Counted from the stretch's first letter, positions 49,461 through 59,441 are shown. The stretch: 64,000 bases of DNA from Chloroflexota bacterium (GCA_021787595.1 JAJYLQ010000001.1:1-64000); one strand, 5' to 3'. The notes: generated by a model not told the origin, from the letters alone. Numbers and translations: made by a program.

Positions 49461-50397
49461 TCGGATTCTTGGCAAATTCGCATCGCGCAGAGTCTTTGCA
49501 AAATCCTTTTGCAAGTGTGACTTGCTAAAAGGCGCGCCAATGTTGGAAGGGAAGATCAGATCATTCTCTCGCCAGTTTGTGCCAGCTTTGAGCTTGTCTT
49601 CTTCAATTCTTTGCTGTTGGTCTCGTAGCTCATTGAGAGACTTTTCGCCTAAAAGAATTTGCCGAGTGCCTGCATGAGTTTTTAGAACGCCGGATAGCAT
49701 CCCTTTGCCTGGGATATCTTGGATTTGCCTGCTAACCGTGATCGTTCCTTTTATCCAATCCATATCAGGCCAGCACAGACCGCGCAGCTCGGAAAATCTC
49801 ATTCTGGTGGTAATCGCCAAATAGTAAAGGGACTTATATCTCGATGTGCTTGCCGCGACCAAGAACAAACCAACTTGTTGATCATTCAATACCTTCATCT
49901 CTTTATAACTTGCTCGTGGGACAGTTGCGCCGTGTGCTGGATTTCTTCCGACCATTCCATCTTTCACGGCTTGCTCAAGCGCTGCATGTAATACTCAATG
50001 AGTGTATCGAATATTCGAGACGCCAACGCCGCTCTTACGCAAACGGTCGTAAAACCGGCTTACCATCTTTAAGTGCAGGTCTTTTAGCTTGATCTTCCCT
50101 AGCATGGGCTTGATGTATAAGGTGATCAGCCGTTCGTATTGGAATCCCGACTTTAGCCGCAGGTCATTTTTCTTGATCGCAATCCATTCATCCACATACT
50201 CGCCAAGTTTCAAGTTTTGACCTTCAAAAGTCATGCCCTTGTCAATCTGGTCTAGCTGTTTGCGAAGCCATTCCTGACATTCGGCTCCCGGTATTGGCGG
50301 TAAGGCTAAGCCGCCGTCTACCCATCGAAACCTAGGCGCGCCACTTCCCATTCGGCTTTTTGAAAATCGTGCCTTCGCTATTTCCTCTTTTCGCCAT
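49284..50397 (-). pseudogene. Frameshifted tyrosine recombinase of an older element
   Basis: Three frames together give one integrase. The N-terminus (AKRGNSEGTIFKKPNGKWRA, then stop) starts at 50397. A second frame (49995-50351) covers the core-binding domain (LKSGFQYERLITLYIKPMLG). A third frame (49284-49967) holds the catalytic domain with TRMRFSELRGLCW, FHDLRHTAATLML and NTYSHVLP. At least two frameshifts separate them. The Arg region reads TTRMRFSELRG instead of the usual GLRxGE, another sign of decay. Its final 59 codons are almost identical to the intact integrase, the rest much less so. It marks an earlier integration at the same tRNA site. Confidence 0.88.
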
Positions 50398-50449
50398 TTT
50401 CCTGTACTCCTTTCGTTTGAGTTCAGGAAAGGCGACTCTTATTGCCTAA

Positions 50450-50689
50450 GCGAGAAGAGATTCCCGCCGCATCGAATCCGCCGCGCAAGAATGGCTTTCA
50501 TCCGATCAAGGAAAGAAATTCGTTCACAAAGAGCAGCTCGAAGAATGGGGCTTCGATTACGCTCGTGTGATGATGAACCTTCCGCCTCAAATACTCGCCA
50601 GCCGCGATATTTTCTTGTGGTTGCCAATCTCTGAAATCGTGAAACTCGGTGCGGACGAAAACTTGTTGCCAGAGAGACTGAAACGCTAA
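50450..50689 (+). pseudogene. C-terminal remnant of an unknown gene
   Basis: An open frame without a good start reads SAAQEWLSSDQGKKFVHKEQ, later FDYARVMMNLPPQILASRD and ends LLPERLKR. The composition is that of a normal soluble protein. It is cut on the left by the older mobile element, and its stop overlaps the AbiEii stop on the opposite strand. The family is not recognised. Confidence 0.4.
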
Positions 50690-51375
50690 CCTCCAAGCCT
50701 CAACTTCAACAAGGCAACCGTCTCCTCACGGAGTTTGGCTTTCGCCCAATCCTTCTGGCTGGGAGTCAATAATTCACCTACGCCGTCCAAGATATGTCGG
50801 TTGCTCATCTTTTCGAGTTGGGTAATGCAGGCCTGGATCAACTCATCGAAGGACATCTTGGAGCGCTCCTGGACGATCTCCTTATTGATCGGAAAGCGTT
50901 GTTTTAGAAAGAACCAGACATCGTAAATATCGCGGCTGGTCTTGCCGATCCGCTCGTGCATGGCCATCAACTTATGCGCGAATAAATCCTCGGGAACCAT
51001 TACGAGCATGGAAACACCCAGATACGTCTTGATCTCATACCGGGAGCCGAATTGCCTCCGGCTGATCTCGACTTTGATGTGATGGGCTCTATCTTCATAA
51101 GACAAAACGTAGAAGATACCGAAGCGCTTGCGGTTGGATTCTCGGAGCGTTCCGTATACTTGCACGATCTGCTTGACCCGCTCGAAGATCACATCTTCCT
51201 GGCTTTCATCCAGGAGATCGAAGTCGAGATCGATGGAGAAGCGATCCAGACCATAGAACATCAAGGCCGCCGTGCCGCCCTTGAAGCCCAGGAACGGCGC
51301 AATGGACGTATCGGAATAGATGTCCTTGAGAATTTGGAAGAGAATGGTCTTATGCGTGGATATGTCGAGTTTCAT
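50686..51375 (-). CDS. AbiEii-type nucleotidyltransferase toxin
   Basis: The 229-residue protein has the AbiEii/MenT-type nucleotidyltransferase core: FKGGTAALMFYGLDRFSIDL, followed by DFDL (the GG...S-x-DLDF signature with metal-binding Asp pair). Later come a VKVEIS-like HIKVEISRRQFG strand and PEDLFAHKLMAMHER with the downstream Lys. These toxins transfer nucleotides, for example to tRNA, and are neutralised by AbiEi at the transcription level (type IV system). It overlaps its partner gene by four bases. Confidence 0.9.
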   Translation of the reverse strand: MKLDISTHKTILFQILKDIYSDTSIAPFLGFKGGTAALMFYGLDRFSIDLDFDLLDESQEDVIFERVKQIVQVYGTLRESNRKRFGIFYVLSYEDRAHHIKVEISRRQFGSRYEIKTYLGVSMLVMVPEDLFAHKLMAMHERIGKTSRDIYDVWFFLKQRFPINKEIVQERSKMSFDELIQACITQLEKMSNRHILDGVGELLTPSQKDWAKAKLREETVALLKLRLGG

Positions 51376-51968
51376 GGTTTGTTGCCCGTCTGAAGTTTAT
51401 AAAGCTTTCTGACTCTGCCTGCCATCCTCTGATTCCGATAGATCGGTAGGATATCGAATACTTTATTCCAATCCAGGCTGCTGAGATTATCGAAATGGTA
51501 ATCAGCGTGGATGTAGAGGGTATCCAAGAAAGCGCGCTCTTTGGTTGCGAAGGAGGACTCTTCTCGATTTTCCACTCCGCTCGAGTTCGTGAGGATGGAG
51601 TCCTTGACCTTCTTGAAGGAATAGGTCTGGCCGTCCACTTCGATCTCGTGGGTTAAATAGGAAGCGACGAAAATCGGACTGTAGAACTGGAAGATCAGCC
51701 CCTCGTGAGAGAGGATGGTCTCGAAGCTCACGTAGGAAGGCGCGTAGAGCCGTGTAGCCAACTCCAGCTTGTGGTAGTGCTTATCCTTGGTATAGACGCC
51801 CCTGTGGATGCGGTACAGCTTACCTCGGCTCACGTAATAGCTCAACCGCACGCGCACCGCTTGCGTGCTGGGTTCTCCCCACAACAAAGCCACGTCTTTG
51901 AAGGTGAAGACGGTCTTGGGGGAGCGCAAAATCGTTTCTAAATACTGGCCTTTTTGCATAATTGTCAA
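51372..51968 (-). CDS. AbiEi-type antitoxin/transcription regulator
   Basis: The 198-residue protein has an N-terminal winged helix (TFKDVALLWGEPSTQAVRVR, then LSYYVSRGKLYRIHRGVYTK) and the AbiEi C-terminal domain (YVSFETILSHEGLIFQF; ATKERAFLDTLYIH). AbiEi proteins bind inverted repeats in their own promoter and oppose AbiEii. Overlap with the toxin gene fits cotranscription. AbiE pairs give phage resistance by abortive infection in lactococci and stabilise mobile elements. Its position just past attR suggests it came with the older element. Confidence 0.88.
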   Translation of the reverse strand: MTIMQKGQYLETILRSPKTVFTFKDVALLWGEPSTQAVRVRLSYYVSRGKLYRIHRGVYTKDKHYHKLELATRLYAPSYVSFETILSHEGLIFQFYSPIFVASYLTHEIEVDGQTYSFKKVKDSILTNSSGVENREESSFATKERAFLDTLYIHADYHFDNLSSLDWNKVFDILPIYRNQRMAGRVRKLYKLQTGNKP

Positions 51969-52125
51969 TGGATATTAGGTTAAAGCTTATTTCCAGTTCA
52001 TATATTATGGTATTTCAGGTCTAGAGTCAAGGATATCTTTCGCAGGTATGCATACAACAATTTGACGAACGAGGGGAGTGCGCCTAAGATAGGGCGTATG
52101 AGCGAGGCAGAGCAACAGAAGCTTA
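51969..52125. other. Upstream region of the AbiE operon
   Basis: This AT-rich region should hold the AbiEi-controlled promoter. A 21-codon open frame on the plus strand (starting 52098) reads into the following inverted-repeat element and looks like a fragment. Confidence 0.4.
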
Positions 52126-52266
52126 CTGATTACCTTACACTTTTAAAATCAGATGCTTGGTAAAGCCCGAAAAGATCATTTTTTGCTATCTTTTTGCCAA
52201 AATTTGGCGAAAAGCGCATGATTTGCCGCATCGTCTGCCTGCAATAGCAAAGTGTAAGGTAATCAG
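52126..52266. mobile_element. MITE-like element with 18-bp perfect terminal inverted repeats
   Basis: CTGATTACCTTACACTTT (52126-52143) and its exact inverse (52249-52266) enclose 105 bases without a gene. Both ends are flanked by TTA with one base offset. It lies downstream of the TPR gene and may also affect its 3' end. Confidence 0.7.
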
Positions 52267-52314
52267 GTTATGCGTTTTGATTCTGCTTATCATTCCGTGC
52301 CATTTCGGGTTGAG

Positions 52315-54627
52315 CTACATGCTAATTTGCGCTAATAATTGGCGATAATCTTCGACATTTGGCGGATTCATCAACAGGATTTGATTGATGACTTCCACCG
52401 CTTCTTTTTTCCTTCCGCTTTGCAGTAGCGATTCGCCCAACGCATCGAGCTGACTGATGGCTTCATCCTGCCGTCCCAAACGGTTCAGCCGGTCAGCCAA
52501 TAGTCGGCGGAAGAGTAATTCATCTTCGTGGTCTTTGACCAAGTCTTCGAGAAATGGGATCGAATCTGCGGCTTTTCCGTTACTATCGAGGTAACTCATG
52601 AAGCCTTCGAGCTCGGCCATCGCCCGCGGCTGCTGTCCCATTCGCAGATAAAGTTCGACGAGTTGTTTGCGTGTGGCCTGATCGTTGGGCTGCAAGGTGC
52701 GGATCTGTTCATAGACGCGCAGCGCCTGCTTCCAATCGAGATGCTGCATGTCAATGTCCGCCATGCGTTGAAGGATGTGCACATTCCAGGCATGATCGGC
52801 ATTGGCCTGCTGGACGAGACGCAGCGCGGTCGTGTACGTTTTGCGCGCCATGTCCAGTTCGGCGAGGCGGTAATAGATGTCGGCCAGTTCAAGATATTCC
52901 TTGATGGCATCATCCACCTGGCCGCGCGCTACAAGCTGGTCAATCAGACGCGTGCGCGCGGATAAATCCATCGGCGCGAGCTGGATGACGCGGCGCAGTA
53001 TCTTTGTGGCTTGCGCCACTTCACCGCGCACGCTGTACGCGTGAGCCACGACTGCAAATTTGGCAATGGCATCGGACACGCGTCCATCCTGGATGAGCAG
53101 GTCGCCCATCAGCGAATGAAGCGGCAGGTACGTTGGCGCATAATGGACGGCCTCGTAGGCTTCATCCATTGCAGAGCGCAGGCTTCCCGAGCGGGCCAGT
53201 TGGTGGATGCGGTTGATCGATTCGATGACGCTCGAACTTTGCGCCTGCAAAATGACTTCAGCCAGCGGAGTGAGCATGCTGCTGTCTTGCGCCTTACGAA
53301 GCTGCTCGCGCGTGCGATACACCTGGTCGCGCCAATCCGCACGGATCAACAATTTGCTGACGTTATCGCACAGGCGGCGGTTGCTGCTGTCGTCATTTTG
53401 ATTCTGCTGCGCTTCGATCAGCGGTTCGTAAAGCTGGCGGATTTCATCTGCCTGCTCTTCGGAAACCGTCATCGAATCCGCCAGCTTCAGCGCTTCGAGA
53501 TATTCGATGGCCGCGCTTTTGATCTGGCCCTTCTTGAAATAGATTTCGCCCAGCAAAAGCCGCGAGCCTAATCCGTAATCAATATGTTTGACCGAGCGCG
53601 TCAGGCTGCGGACTGCGCTTTCGAGCCGGTCGCTTTTTGCGCGCAAATAGCCGAGATTGAAATATAAAGCGGGGTGGTTGAACCCGGCTTCCAGGGCGTG
53701 GTCCAATTCCTCAGCCGCAGTGGATTCCTGATTCTTGGTTTGCGCGTCGATGGCCTGGCCGAGATGCAAAACAACCTTGGTTTGTTCGGATTGCTGCAGC
53801 GAAAGCTGGCCGGTGCCTTTGACAATGGCCGATAAGCCGCGTCGTTCCTGCGCGAATGGACTTTCGTCGGAGTAATCGAAGAGGACCTCTGCCAGCTTGG
53901 TCAGGGCCTTTTGGCGCGCCTCCGCCACCGGGTCCAGGCCCGATGCGGCACGACGAGTCGGCTCTTCCAATTGTTTGACCTTTGCCATGCTGATCGGCCC
54001 CGTCCCGCCTCTCGGACGCACCGGCTTTGGAAGCAGCTGGCTTGATCTCAATAATGTCTGCGCCTGTTTGGCTTCCGCATTTTCAGGGACGAGCTGCAGA
54101 CACTTGTTTGCCAGCTCCATTGCCTTGTCCGGTTTGCCGCTGCGCTGCAGGATGCTGGCCAATGCCAGATATTCGGTTACAGCCTGTGGGTTTTGACCGA
54201 GACGTTCGTGAACCATAGCCAGCCGCGTGTGTGCCATCACATGATCGGGATCGAGCGTGGTGACACGTACCCAATTCTCGAGGGCCTTGTTGACATCACG
54301 CTGGTTGAGGAACGCATCGGCGGCTTTCATTGCGCCCTCGACTGCTTCATTCAGGTTGCCGAGGCGCTCGGAGATTTGGGCGATTTTTTCGAACGGCGCC
54401 GGATCGTTGGGAGAAAGTCTGGCGACCTGCTGGTAAAGCCGGAGGGATTCATCGAATTCGCCCAACTGGTACAAAGCCAGGGCGAGGCTGTTGAGCGCCT
54501 TGGGCTGGTCGGGAGATTCCTGCAAAGCCTTGCGATACGCGGCGGCGGCTTTTTTCCAATCCTGGTCCCAGGCCGCCGAGTGGCCTTCGTTCATGGCTTT
54601 TTGAAAGACTTCTTCTCGTCCGGGCAT
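52315..54627 (-). CDS. Large tetratricopeptide-repeat protein
   Basis: This 770-residue soluble protein is made almost entirely of TPR units, for example AWDQDWKKAAAAYRKALQES, ALNSLALALYQLGEFDESL and ALYFNLGYLRAKSDRLESAV, spread over the N-terminal 180 residues and again 290-770. The middle (about 190-280) is a linker with Pro/Arg. No enzyme domain or signal peptide is visible. TPR arrays mediate protein-protein contacts; the partner is unknown. It forms its own unit upstream of polA on the same strand. Confidence 0.9.
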   Translation of the reverse strand: MPGREEVFQKAMNEGHSAAWDQDWKKAAAAYRKALQESPDQPKALNSLALALYQLGEFDESLRLYQQVARLSPNDPAPFEKIAQISERLGNLNEAVEGAMKAADAFLNQRDVNKALENWVRVTTLDPDHVMAHTRLAMVHERLGQNPQAVTEYLALASILQRSGKPDKAMELANKCLQLVPENAEAKQAQTLLRSSQLLPKPVRPRGGTGPISMAKVKQLEEPTRRAASGLDPVAEARQKALTKLAEVLFDYSDESPFAQERRGLSAIVKGTGQLSLQQSEQTKVVLHLGQAIDAQTKNQESTAAEELDHALEAGFNHPALYFNLGYLRAKSDRLESAVRSLTRSVKHIDYGLGSRLLLGEIYFKKGQIKSAAIEYLEALKLADSMTVSEEQADEIRQLYEPLIEAQQNQNDDSSNRRLCDNVSKLLIRADWRDQVYRTREQLRKAQDSSMLTPLAEVILQAQSSSVIESINRIHQLARSGSLRSAMDEAYEAVHYAPTYLPLHSLMGDLLIQDGRVSDAIAKFAVVAHAYSVRGEVAQATKILRRVIQLAPMDLSARTRLIDQLVARGQVDDAIKEYLELADIYYRLAELDMARKTYTTALRLVQQANADHAWNVHILQRMADIDMQHLDWKQALRVYEQIRTLQPNDQATRKQLVELYLRMGQQPRAMAELEGFMSYLDSNGKAADSIPFLEDLVKDHEDELLFRRLLADRLNRLGRQDEAISQLDALGESLLQSGRKKEAVEVINQILLMNPPNVEDYRQLLAQISM

Positions 54628-54764
54628 AAGTCTATTTTACCGCTGGAACTTGTATCAGGCGGCTCTTCAATGATTTTGTACTGGAGCAATGCCTTAACGC
54701 GAATTTCACGAATTGACGAATGACGCGAATTTTTTTATTTCTCCGGGACTCTGCGGCAACACGA

Positions 54765-57560
54765 TCAAAGGACTTTCATTTCGCCCCAATTCGGACCGGA
54801 GCGGGCTTCCGTTAAAAGAGGGATGTCCAGCGGGTAAGCGAATTCCATCACCGCGCGCACCCTCTCGACAGTTTTCTCCAACTCCTGCTGCGGGACTTCC
54901 AACACCAGTTCGTCATGAACTTGCAAAAGCATCTGCGCGCTGAGTTTGGCTTTCTTCAACGCGGATGGAATGTGAAGCATGGCAATCTTCATGATATCCG
55001 CTGCGGTGCCCTGGATCGGCGCGTTGATGGCCTCGCGTTCTTCGCGGTTCTTCAATTGCACGTTTTGTTTGCTTTGCAATGCCGGGAAGTAACGGCGTCG
55101 TCCAAGCAGTGTTTCAACATATCCATTTTTGGCCGCGTCCTTGCGAATGCCGTCCAGATATTTTTTGATGCCCGGAAACCGCGTAAAGTAGGCTTTTACA
55201 AATTCCTCGGCTTCGGCCAGCGTGAGCTCGGTGGAACGCGTCAGGCCGAAGGCGGACATGCCATAGATCAATCCAAAATTGATGGCTTTGGCATGACGCC
55301 GCATTTCCTTTGTCACTTGTTCGAGTGGGACGCTGTAGATCGCGGCGGCGGTTGTGGCGTGAATATCCTGTCCCGCGCGGAAGGCGGATAACATGCCTTC
55401 GTCTTTTGCCATGTGAGCAACGATGCGTAACTCAATTTGCGAATAATCAACGGACAACAAAACATTTCCCCTGGCCGCGATGAATCCATTGCGGACGCGG
55501 CGGCCTTCTTCGGTGCGGATGGGAATGTTCTGTAAATTCGGATTCGATGAAGATAATCGTCCGGTCACCGCGCCGGTTTGGCTGTAGGATGTATGAACGC
55601 GGCCCGTCTTTGGATCCACCGCGGCGGGCAAGGCTTCGACATACGTGGATTGAAGTTTGGATAGTTCGCGGTGTTCGATCACCATGTCCACAACCGGATG
55701 CTTTCCGCTCAAAGCATCAAGCACATCGGCTGAGGTTGAATAATGTCCGCTCGTGGTCCTGCGGCCGCGGTCGGGCGGCTCGAGGCGCAGGCGTTCGAAG
55801 AGTACGTCCGAGAGCTGCTGGGTCGAGTTGATGTTGAACGTTTTGCCAACCGCGTCGTAAACCTGTTTCTCGATTTCGCTCATGCGCCCGGTGAGTTCTT
55901 TGGAAAGTTTTTTGAAGAAAAGCAGATCGAGCAGGACGCCGGTCATTTCCATTTCGGCCAACACGGGCATCAATGGCATTTCGATTTCGTCCATCAACTT
56001 TTGTCCATGCACGCGTTCAATCTCCGCTTGCATGATGAGCAGAAGCCGCAGCGTTGATTCAGCGTCCGCCGCGGCATACGGCGCAACCGACTCGATTGCG
56101 ACTTCCGCCATGCTGAGCTGATGTTTGCCTTTGCCGATCAATTCTTCGATGTGAATCATTTCTTCGCCGAGGCGCGTGAAGGCGAGATTTTTCAATCCAA
56201 GATCATGCGAGGACGGATTGACCACAAACTCAGCGATCATCGTGTCGAAGGTGATGGGCGAGACGATCAGTCCATGCCGGGCTAGAACGATGTAATCGTA
56301 TTTGGCGTTGTGCGCGACCTTTGGGATTCGGGAATCAGTTAATGGATCATGGAGGATGGAGGTGACTTGATCCATTGGCAGATTATTTCCGGCAAGGTGA
56401 CCAACGGGAATGTAGTATGCTTCGCCCTCTTTGATTGATAACGAAATGCCAACGATGTTGGCTTGCGTTTCTTCCGTGGATGTTGTTTCTGTATCGAAAG
56501 CAATGACCTTGGCTTTGGAAAGTTCTTTTGCCAGGTTTTCCAATTTGCCGGGTGTGTCAATGATTTTGACTTCAATCGAAGATTTGACCTGCTTGATTAC
56601 AACGGCTTTCGGCGCGGCGTCGAACAGGGAAAGCTGTCCGCTTGGGGATTTGGCGGAGGCGCTTTCGGTTGCAGGGGAAGATGATTTGCCGGTCAGCCGC
56701 TCGAGGGTTTTGATGAGCGTGCGGAATTCGAGTTCCGCGAAAAAGGCTTCGATGCGGTTTGCATCGAAGTCATGCGCTTTCGCATGTTCGAGATCGAGTT
56801 TGATGTTCAAATCGGTTTTGATGCGCGCCAGGTCGCGGCTCATCATCGCAGAATCTTTGCCGGATTCAAGTTTTGTCTTCCAGCGGTTTTCGACTTGATC
56901 CATGTTCTTATAAATGTTGTCGAGCGTGCCGAATTTTTCGAGCAGGGAAATCGCGGTCTTTTCGCCGACGCCGGGCACGCCGGGAATGTTATCGGATTTG
57001 TCACCGACGATGGCCTTGTAGTCCACGACCTGATCGGGACGCACGCCGAGCTTTTTGATCACATCTTCGTCGGTGACGTAATTTTGTTCATCGCCTGCGA
57101 GATAGACCGCGGTACGTTTGTTGACGAGCTGCAAAAGATCGCGATCGCCGGTTATGATTTTTACGCCAAGTCCCTGCTCGGAAGCGACGCGTGCCACCGA
57201 GCCGAGAACGTCGTCCGCTTCGAAGCCTTCCATTTCGAGGCGCGGAATATTGAAAGCGTCAACGAGCTGGCGGATGCGCTCGATCTGCGGCCGCAGGTCT
57301 TCGGGCATTTTGGCACGTGTGCCTTTGTATTGAGGAAAGATTTGATCGCGAAATGTTTTTCCAGTGTCGAATGCGACCGCAAGGTATTCGGGTTTTTCCT
57401 GTTCGAGGATTCGCAGAAGCTCGCGCGCGAATCCATAAATGCCCGCAGTCGGCTCGCCCTTGGACGTCTGCCAGCGCTGCGAGCTTGTTCCAGCAGTCAG
57501 CGCAAAATACATGCGGTAGGCGAGGGCATGTCCATCAATGAGGTAAAGAGTAGGAGGCAT
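54765..57560 (-). CDS. polA: DNA polymerase I
   Basis: The 931-residue protein has the full three-domain plan. The 5'-nuclease/flap domain (1-290) has ITGDRDLLQLV and GVPGVGEKTAISLLEKFG. The 3'-5' exonuclease domain (about 330-520) has DTETTSTEE (Exo I), NAKYDYIVLAR (Exo II) and the last Asp in YAAADAESTLRLL, so proofreading residues are kept. The polymerase domain has motif A VDYSQIELRIVAHMAKDEG, motif B RRHAKAINFGLIYGMSAFGL and motif C LLQVHDELVLE. It acts in Okazaki fragment processing and repair. The gene starts 141 bases from the stop of the receiver-fusion gene. Confidence 0.97.
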   Translation of the reverse strand: MPPTLYLIDGHALAYRMYFALTAGTSSQRWQTSKGEPTAGIYGFARELLRILEQEKPEYLAVAFDTGKTFRDQIFPQYKGTRAKMPEDLRPQIERIRQLVDAFNIPRLEMEGFEADDVLGSVARVASEQGLGVKIITGDRDLLQLVNKRTAVYLAGDEQNYVTDEDVIKKLGVRPDQVVDYKAIVGDKSDNIPGVPGVGEKTAISLLEKFGTLDNIYKNMDQVENRWKTKLESGKDSAMMSRDLARIKTDLNIKLDLEHAKAHDFDANRIEAFFAELEFRTLIKTLERLTGKSSSPATESASAKSPSGQLSLFDAAPKAVVIKQVKSSIEVKIIDTPGKLENLAKELSKAKVIAFDTETTSTEETQANIVGISLSIKEGEAYYIPVGHLAGNNLPMDQVTSILHDPLTDSRIPKVAHNAKYDYIVLARHGLIVSPITFDTMIAEFVVNPSSHDLGLKNLAFTRLGEEMIHIEELIGKGKHQLSMAEVAIESVAPYAAADAESTLRLLLIMQAEIERVHGQKLMDEIEMPLMPVLAEMEMTGVLLDLLFFKKLSKELTGRMSEIEKQVYDAVGKTFNINSTQQLSDVLFERLRLEPPDRGRRTTSGHYSTSADVLDALSGKHPVVDMVIEHRELSKLQSTYVEALPAAVDPKTGRVHTSYSQTGAVTGRLSSSNPNLQNIPIRTEEGRRVRNGFIAARGNVLLSVDYSQIELRIVAHMAKDEGMLSAFRAGQDIHATTAAAIYSVPLEQVTKEMRRHAKAINFGLIYGMSAFGLTRSTELTLAEAEEFVKAYFTRFPGIKKYLDGIRKDAAKNGYVETLLGRRRYFPALQSKQNVQLKNREEREAINAPIQGTAADIMKIAMLHIPSALKKAKLSAQMLLQVHDELVLEVPQQELEKTVERVRAVMEFAYPLDIPLLTEARSGPNWGEMKVL

Positions 57561-57641
57561 GGCGGTATCCAGTTTTCGGTCGTTAGTCTTCAGTGATCAG
57601 TGTTCGATGATCGAAAGTGCAGTCTATATCAAGCGGATAAA

Positions 57642-57681
57642 TAAAAAACGCAGAGCACGGATTTATTTTACCGTCTCTGCG
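57642..57681 (-). terminator. Rho-independent terminator before polA
   Basis: The stem CGCAGAG / CTCTGCG extends with CGG / CCG. On the minus strand it is followed by a T-run. It ends the transcript of the receiver-fusion gene 21 bases after its stop. Confidence 0.8.
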
Positions 57682-57701
57682 CTCACTCATCGCAGGCAAT
57701 T

Positions 57702-59345
57702 TTAACGACGCGATTTGTCAATGCCCTGCCGCTGGCGGATCTGCTTGATGTAATCCTTGACCAGTTGCGGCGGATGAGGCTGTGTCCCGCCCATGATGAG
57801 GTAGCCGGGCGCCCAGAAATCGCCGGACGGGTTCTCTTTCTTGAGGCGTGGAAATTCCGTGAATATCTTTTCCGAAGTCTGCTGGCGCATGATGCGCATG
57901 AGATAACCCGGCGATGTGGCCGGAGGAACATTCACAACCCATTGCAAATATTCGGGACGCACCGCGAGGTATTCAAGCCTCCAGCCGAAGGCGATGCAAG
58001 TATTCGGGAGCCATTCGGAGAGCCGGTCGGCAATGTCGCCGGTCAAATAGTGAGCTGTAAAGCGCGGCACCAGCAAACAGGCATACGTCAAATTGTAGAC
58101 GCTGGCTGAAGTCGGTTCGAGCACGATGCGCCCGGCCACTTCGTTGATCGAGTGCGGGCGTGTCTCATCCAGTTCGCCGGGCATGGGCCGCCGGATGGGA
58201 GTCTCAGGACGCGGCTGCGATTTGGACGGCGCGGTGACCTCCAGCTCTTCCACCGATTGTGTGGGTGAGGAGAGGGTTTCGTCCATGTTGACCGGCTCTT
58301 GTTCCGAGATAAGCAAATCCTTGAGCGGGATGGGCGGCGAGGACTCGCGCGAGAAAATCGAGGGGCGCGTCTGCCCGGGATCAGCCGGCCGCATCTGGTC
58401 GAGGGATGGAGCGGCGGGCACGGCTTTTAGCTGCGGGACCCGCGCAAGCGGTTTCGGATCCGGCGAAGGGATGTCCACCAAAATTTCCGTAATCGGAGGA
58501 ACGTCCACGCCTTCATTGTCATCCACTTCGCTGGTGGGCGGCGCGGTCACAGCAGAGCTTGGGTTCTGCTGCGATGCCTGTTTATCGTCTTTGGCTTCTG
58601 AATCGTTGAGCGACGTTGCAATCTGGCTGGCTTGCGCGCGGATGGTACTGAACGGAGTCTCCGCATCGAAGACCATGGCAAGCAGCATGCTTTCGGAAAG
58701 TTGAGTGGCGTACAGCATGTGTTCCGCTCTGGTGCTGTCAAGCCGAACGAAGCGCAACAAGTCGCTGCCTTTTTGTCCGCTCCAGTTGCGGCCAAGAGTC
58801 TGCGCGATCTCTTTTGCGGCGGCCTGCGAAAGCTGGCCGGCATACGCCCAAAGTTCATTGTTGCGCGTGATCAGCGCGGCCTGGGCGGACGTCTCGAGTG
58901 TGAGCCTTGTCAAATGCTGCGCGGCTTTGCTGACGTCATTCAGCCAGGGCAGGTCGCTTTGCGAATTTTCCTGTTTGGCAGGGATGAAATCTGTGAGAGC
59001 GGGGCGTTCCATGGCTTGGATCAGATCAGGCAGCTGGAATGGTTTTCGGACAAGCGTCCATGGCCGGATGGAATCCAGGGCGGGAGGTATTTCATCCTGT
59101 GCCAGCACAAACAGCTTGATATCCGGCAGGATCGTTCGCAGTGATTTGCCCACGTCTTCGGCCCACGCCTCGCCCATGTCGAGATCGAGAAAAACCATTT
59201 TGCACGCTTCTTCGTCGGCGCGTACGATTGCAGAGGCTTTGCTGTTCACCACGAAAACGCGATAATTCCCGGTCCCTTCGAGCGATCGGCGGGTCATTTC
59301 CCCAAAACCTGGGCTGGGAGTCACAACCAGTAAGTTGGTTGTCAT
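57702..59345 (-). CDS. Receiver-roadblock-IS200-like fusion protein
   Basis: I start at the ATG beginning MTTNLLVVTPSPGFG (547 residues); a start 13 codons upstream is possible. Domain 1 (about 1-110) is a receiver-like fold with the phosphoacceptor-type strand MVFLDLDMGEAW and the VRKPFQLPDL end. Domain 2 (about 140-245) looks like a Roadblock/LC7 domain (AALITRNNELWAYAGQLSQA; MLLAMVFDAETPFSTIR). A low-complexity acidic linker follows (250-395). Domain 3 (about 395-545) is a Y1/IS200-type transposase fold: YACLLVPRFTAHYL, LAVRPEYLQWVVNVPP, SEKIFTEFPRLK and VKDYIKQIRQRQG. The catalytic HUH is replaced by EYLQW, so it cannot cut DNA in the usual way and is probably domesticated as a sensor or DNA-binding part. 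Confidence 0.75.
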   Translation of the reverse strand: MTTNLLVVTPSPGFGEMTRRSLEGTGNYRVFVVNSKASAIVRADEEACKMVFLDLDMGEAWAEDVGKSLRTILPDIKLFVLAQDEIPPALDSIRPWTLVRKPFQLPDLIQAMERPALTDFIPAKQENSQSDLPWLNDVSKAAQHLTRLTLETSAQAALITRNNELWAYAGQLSQAAAKEIAQTLGRNWSGQKGSDLLRFVRLDSTRAEHMLYATQLSESMLLAMVFDAETPFSTIRAQASQIATSLNDSEAKDDKQASQQNPSSAVTAPPTSEVDDNEGVDVPPITEILVDIPSPDPKPLARVPQLKAVPAAPSLDQMRPADPGQTRPSIFSRESSPPIPLKDLLISEQEPVNMDETLSSPTQSVEELEVTAPSKSQPRPETPIRRPMPGELDETRPHSINEVAGRIVLEPTSASVYNLTYACLLVPRFTAHYLTGDIADRLSEWLPNTCIAFGWRLEYLAVRPEYLQWVVNVPPATSPGYLMRIMRQQTSEKIFTEFPRLKKENPSGDFWAPGYLIMGGTQPHPPQLVKDYIKQIRQRQGIDKSRR

Positions 59346-59441
59346 TTCGTTCCGTAGTGTATCACGGTCAATGCGCATGGGCAAGTCACCGTTACGAATC
59401 TGAAAGTTTCCTTCATTTCGCCCAAAAATTGCCTATACAAC

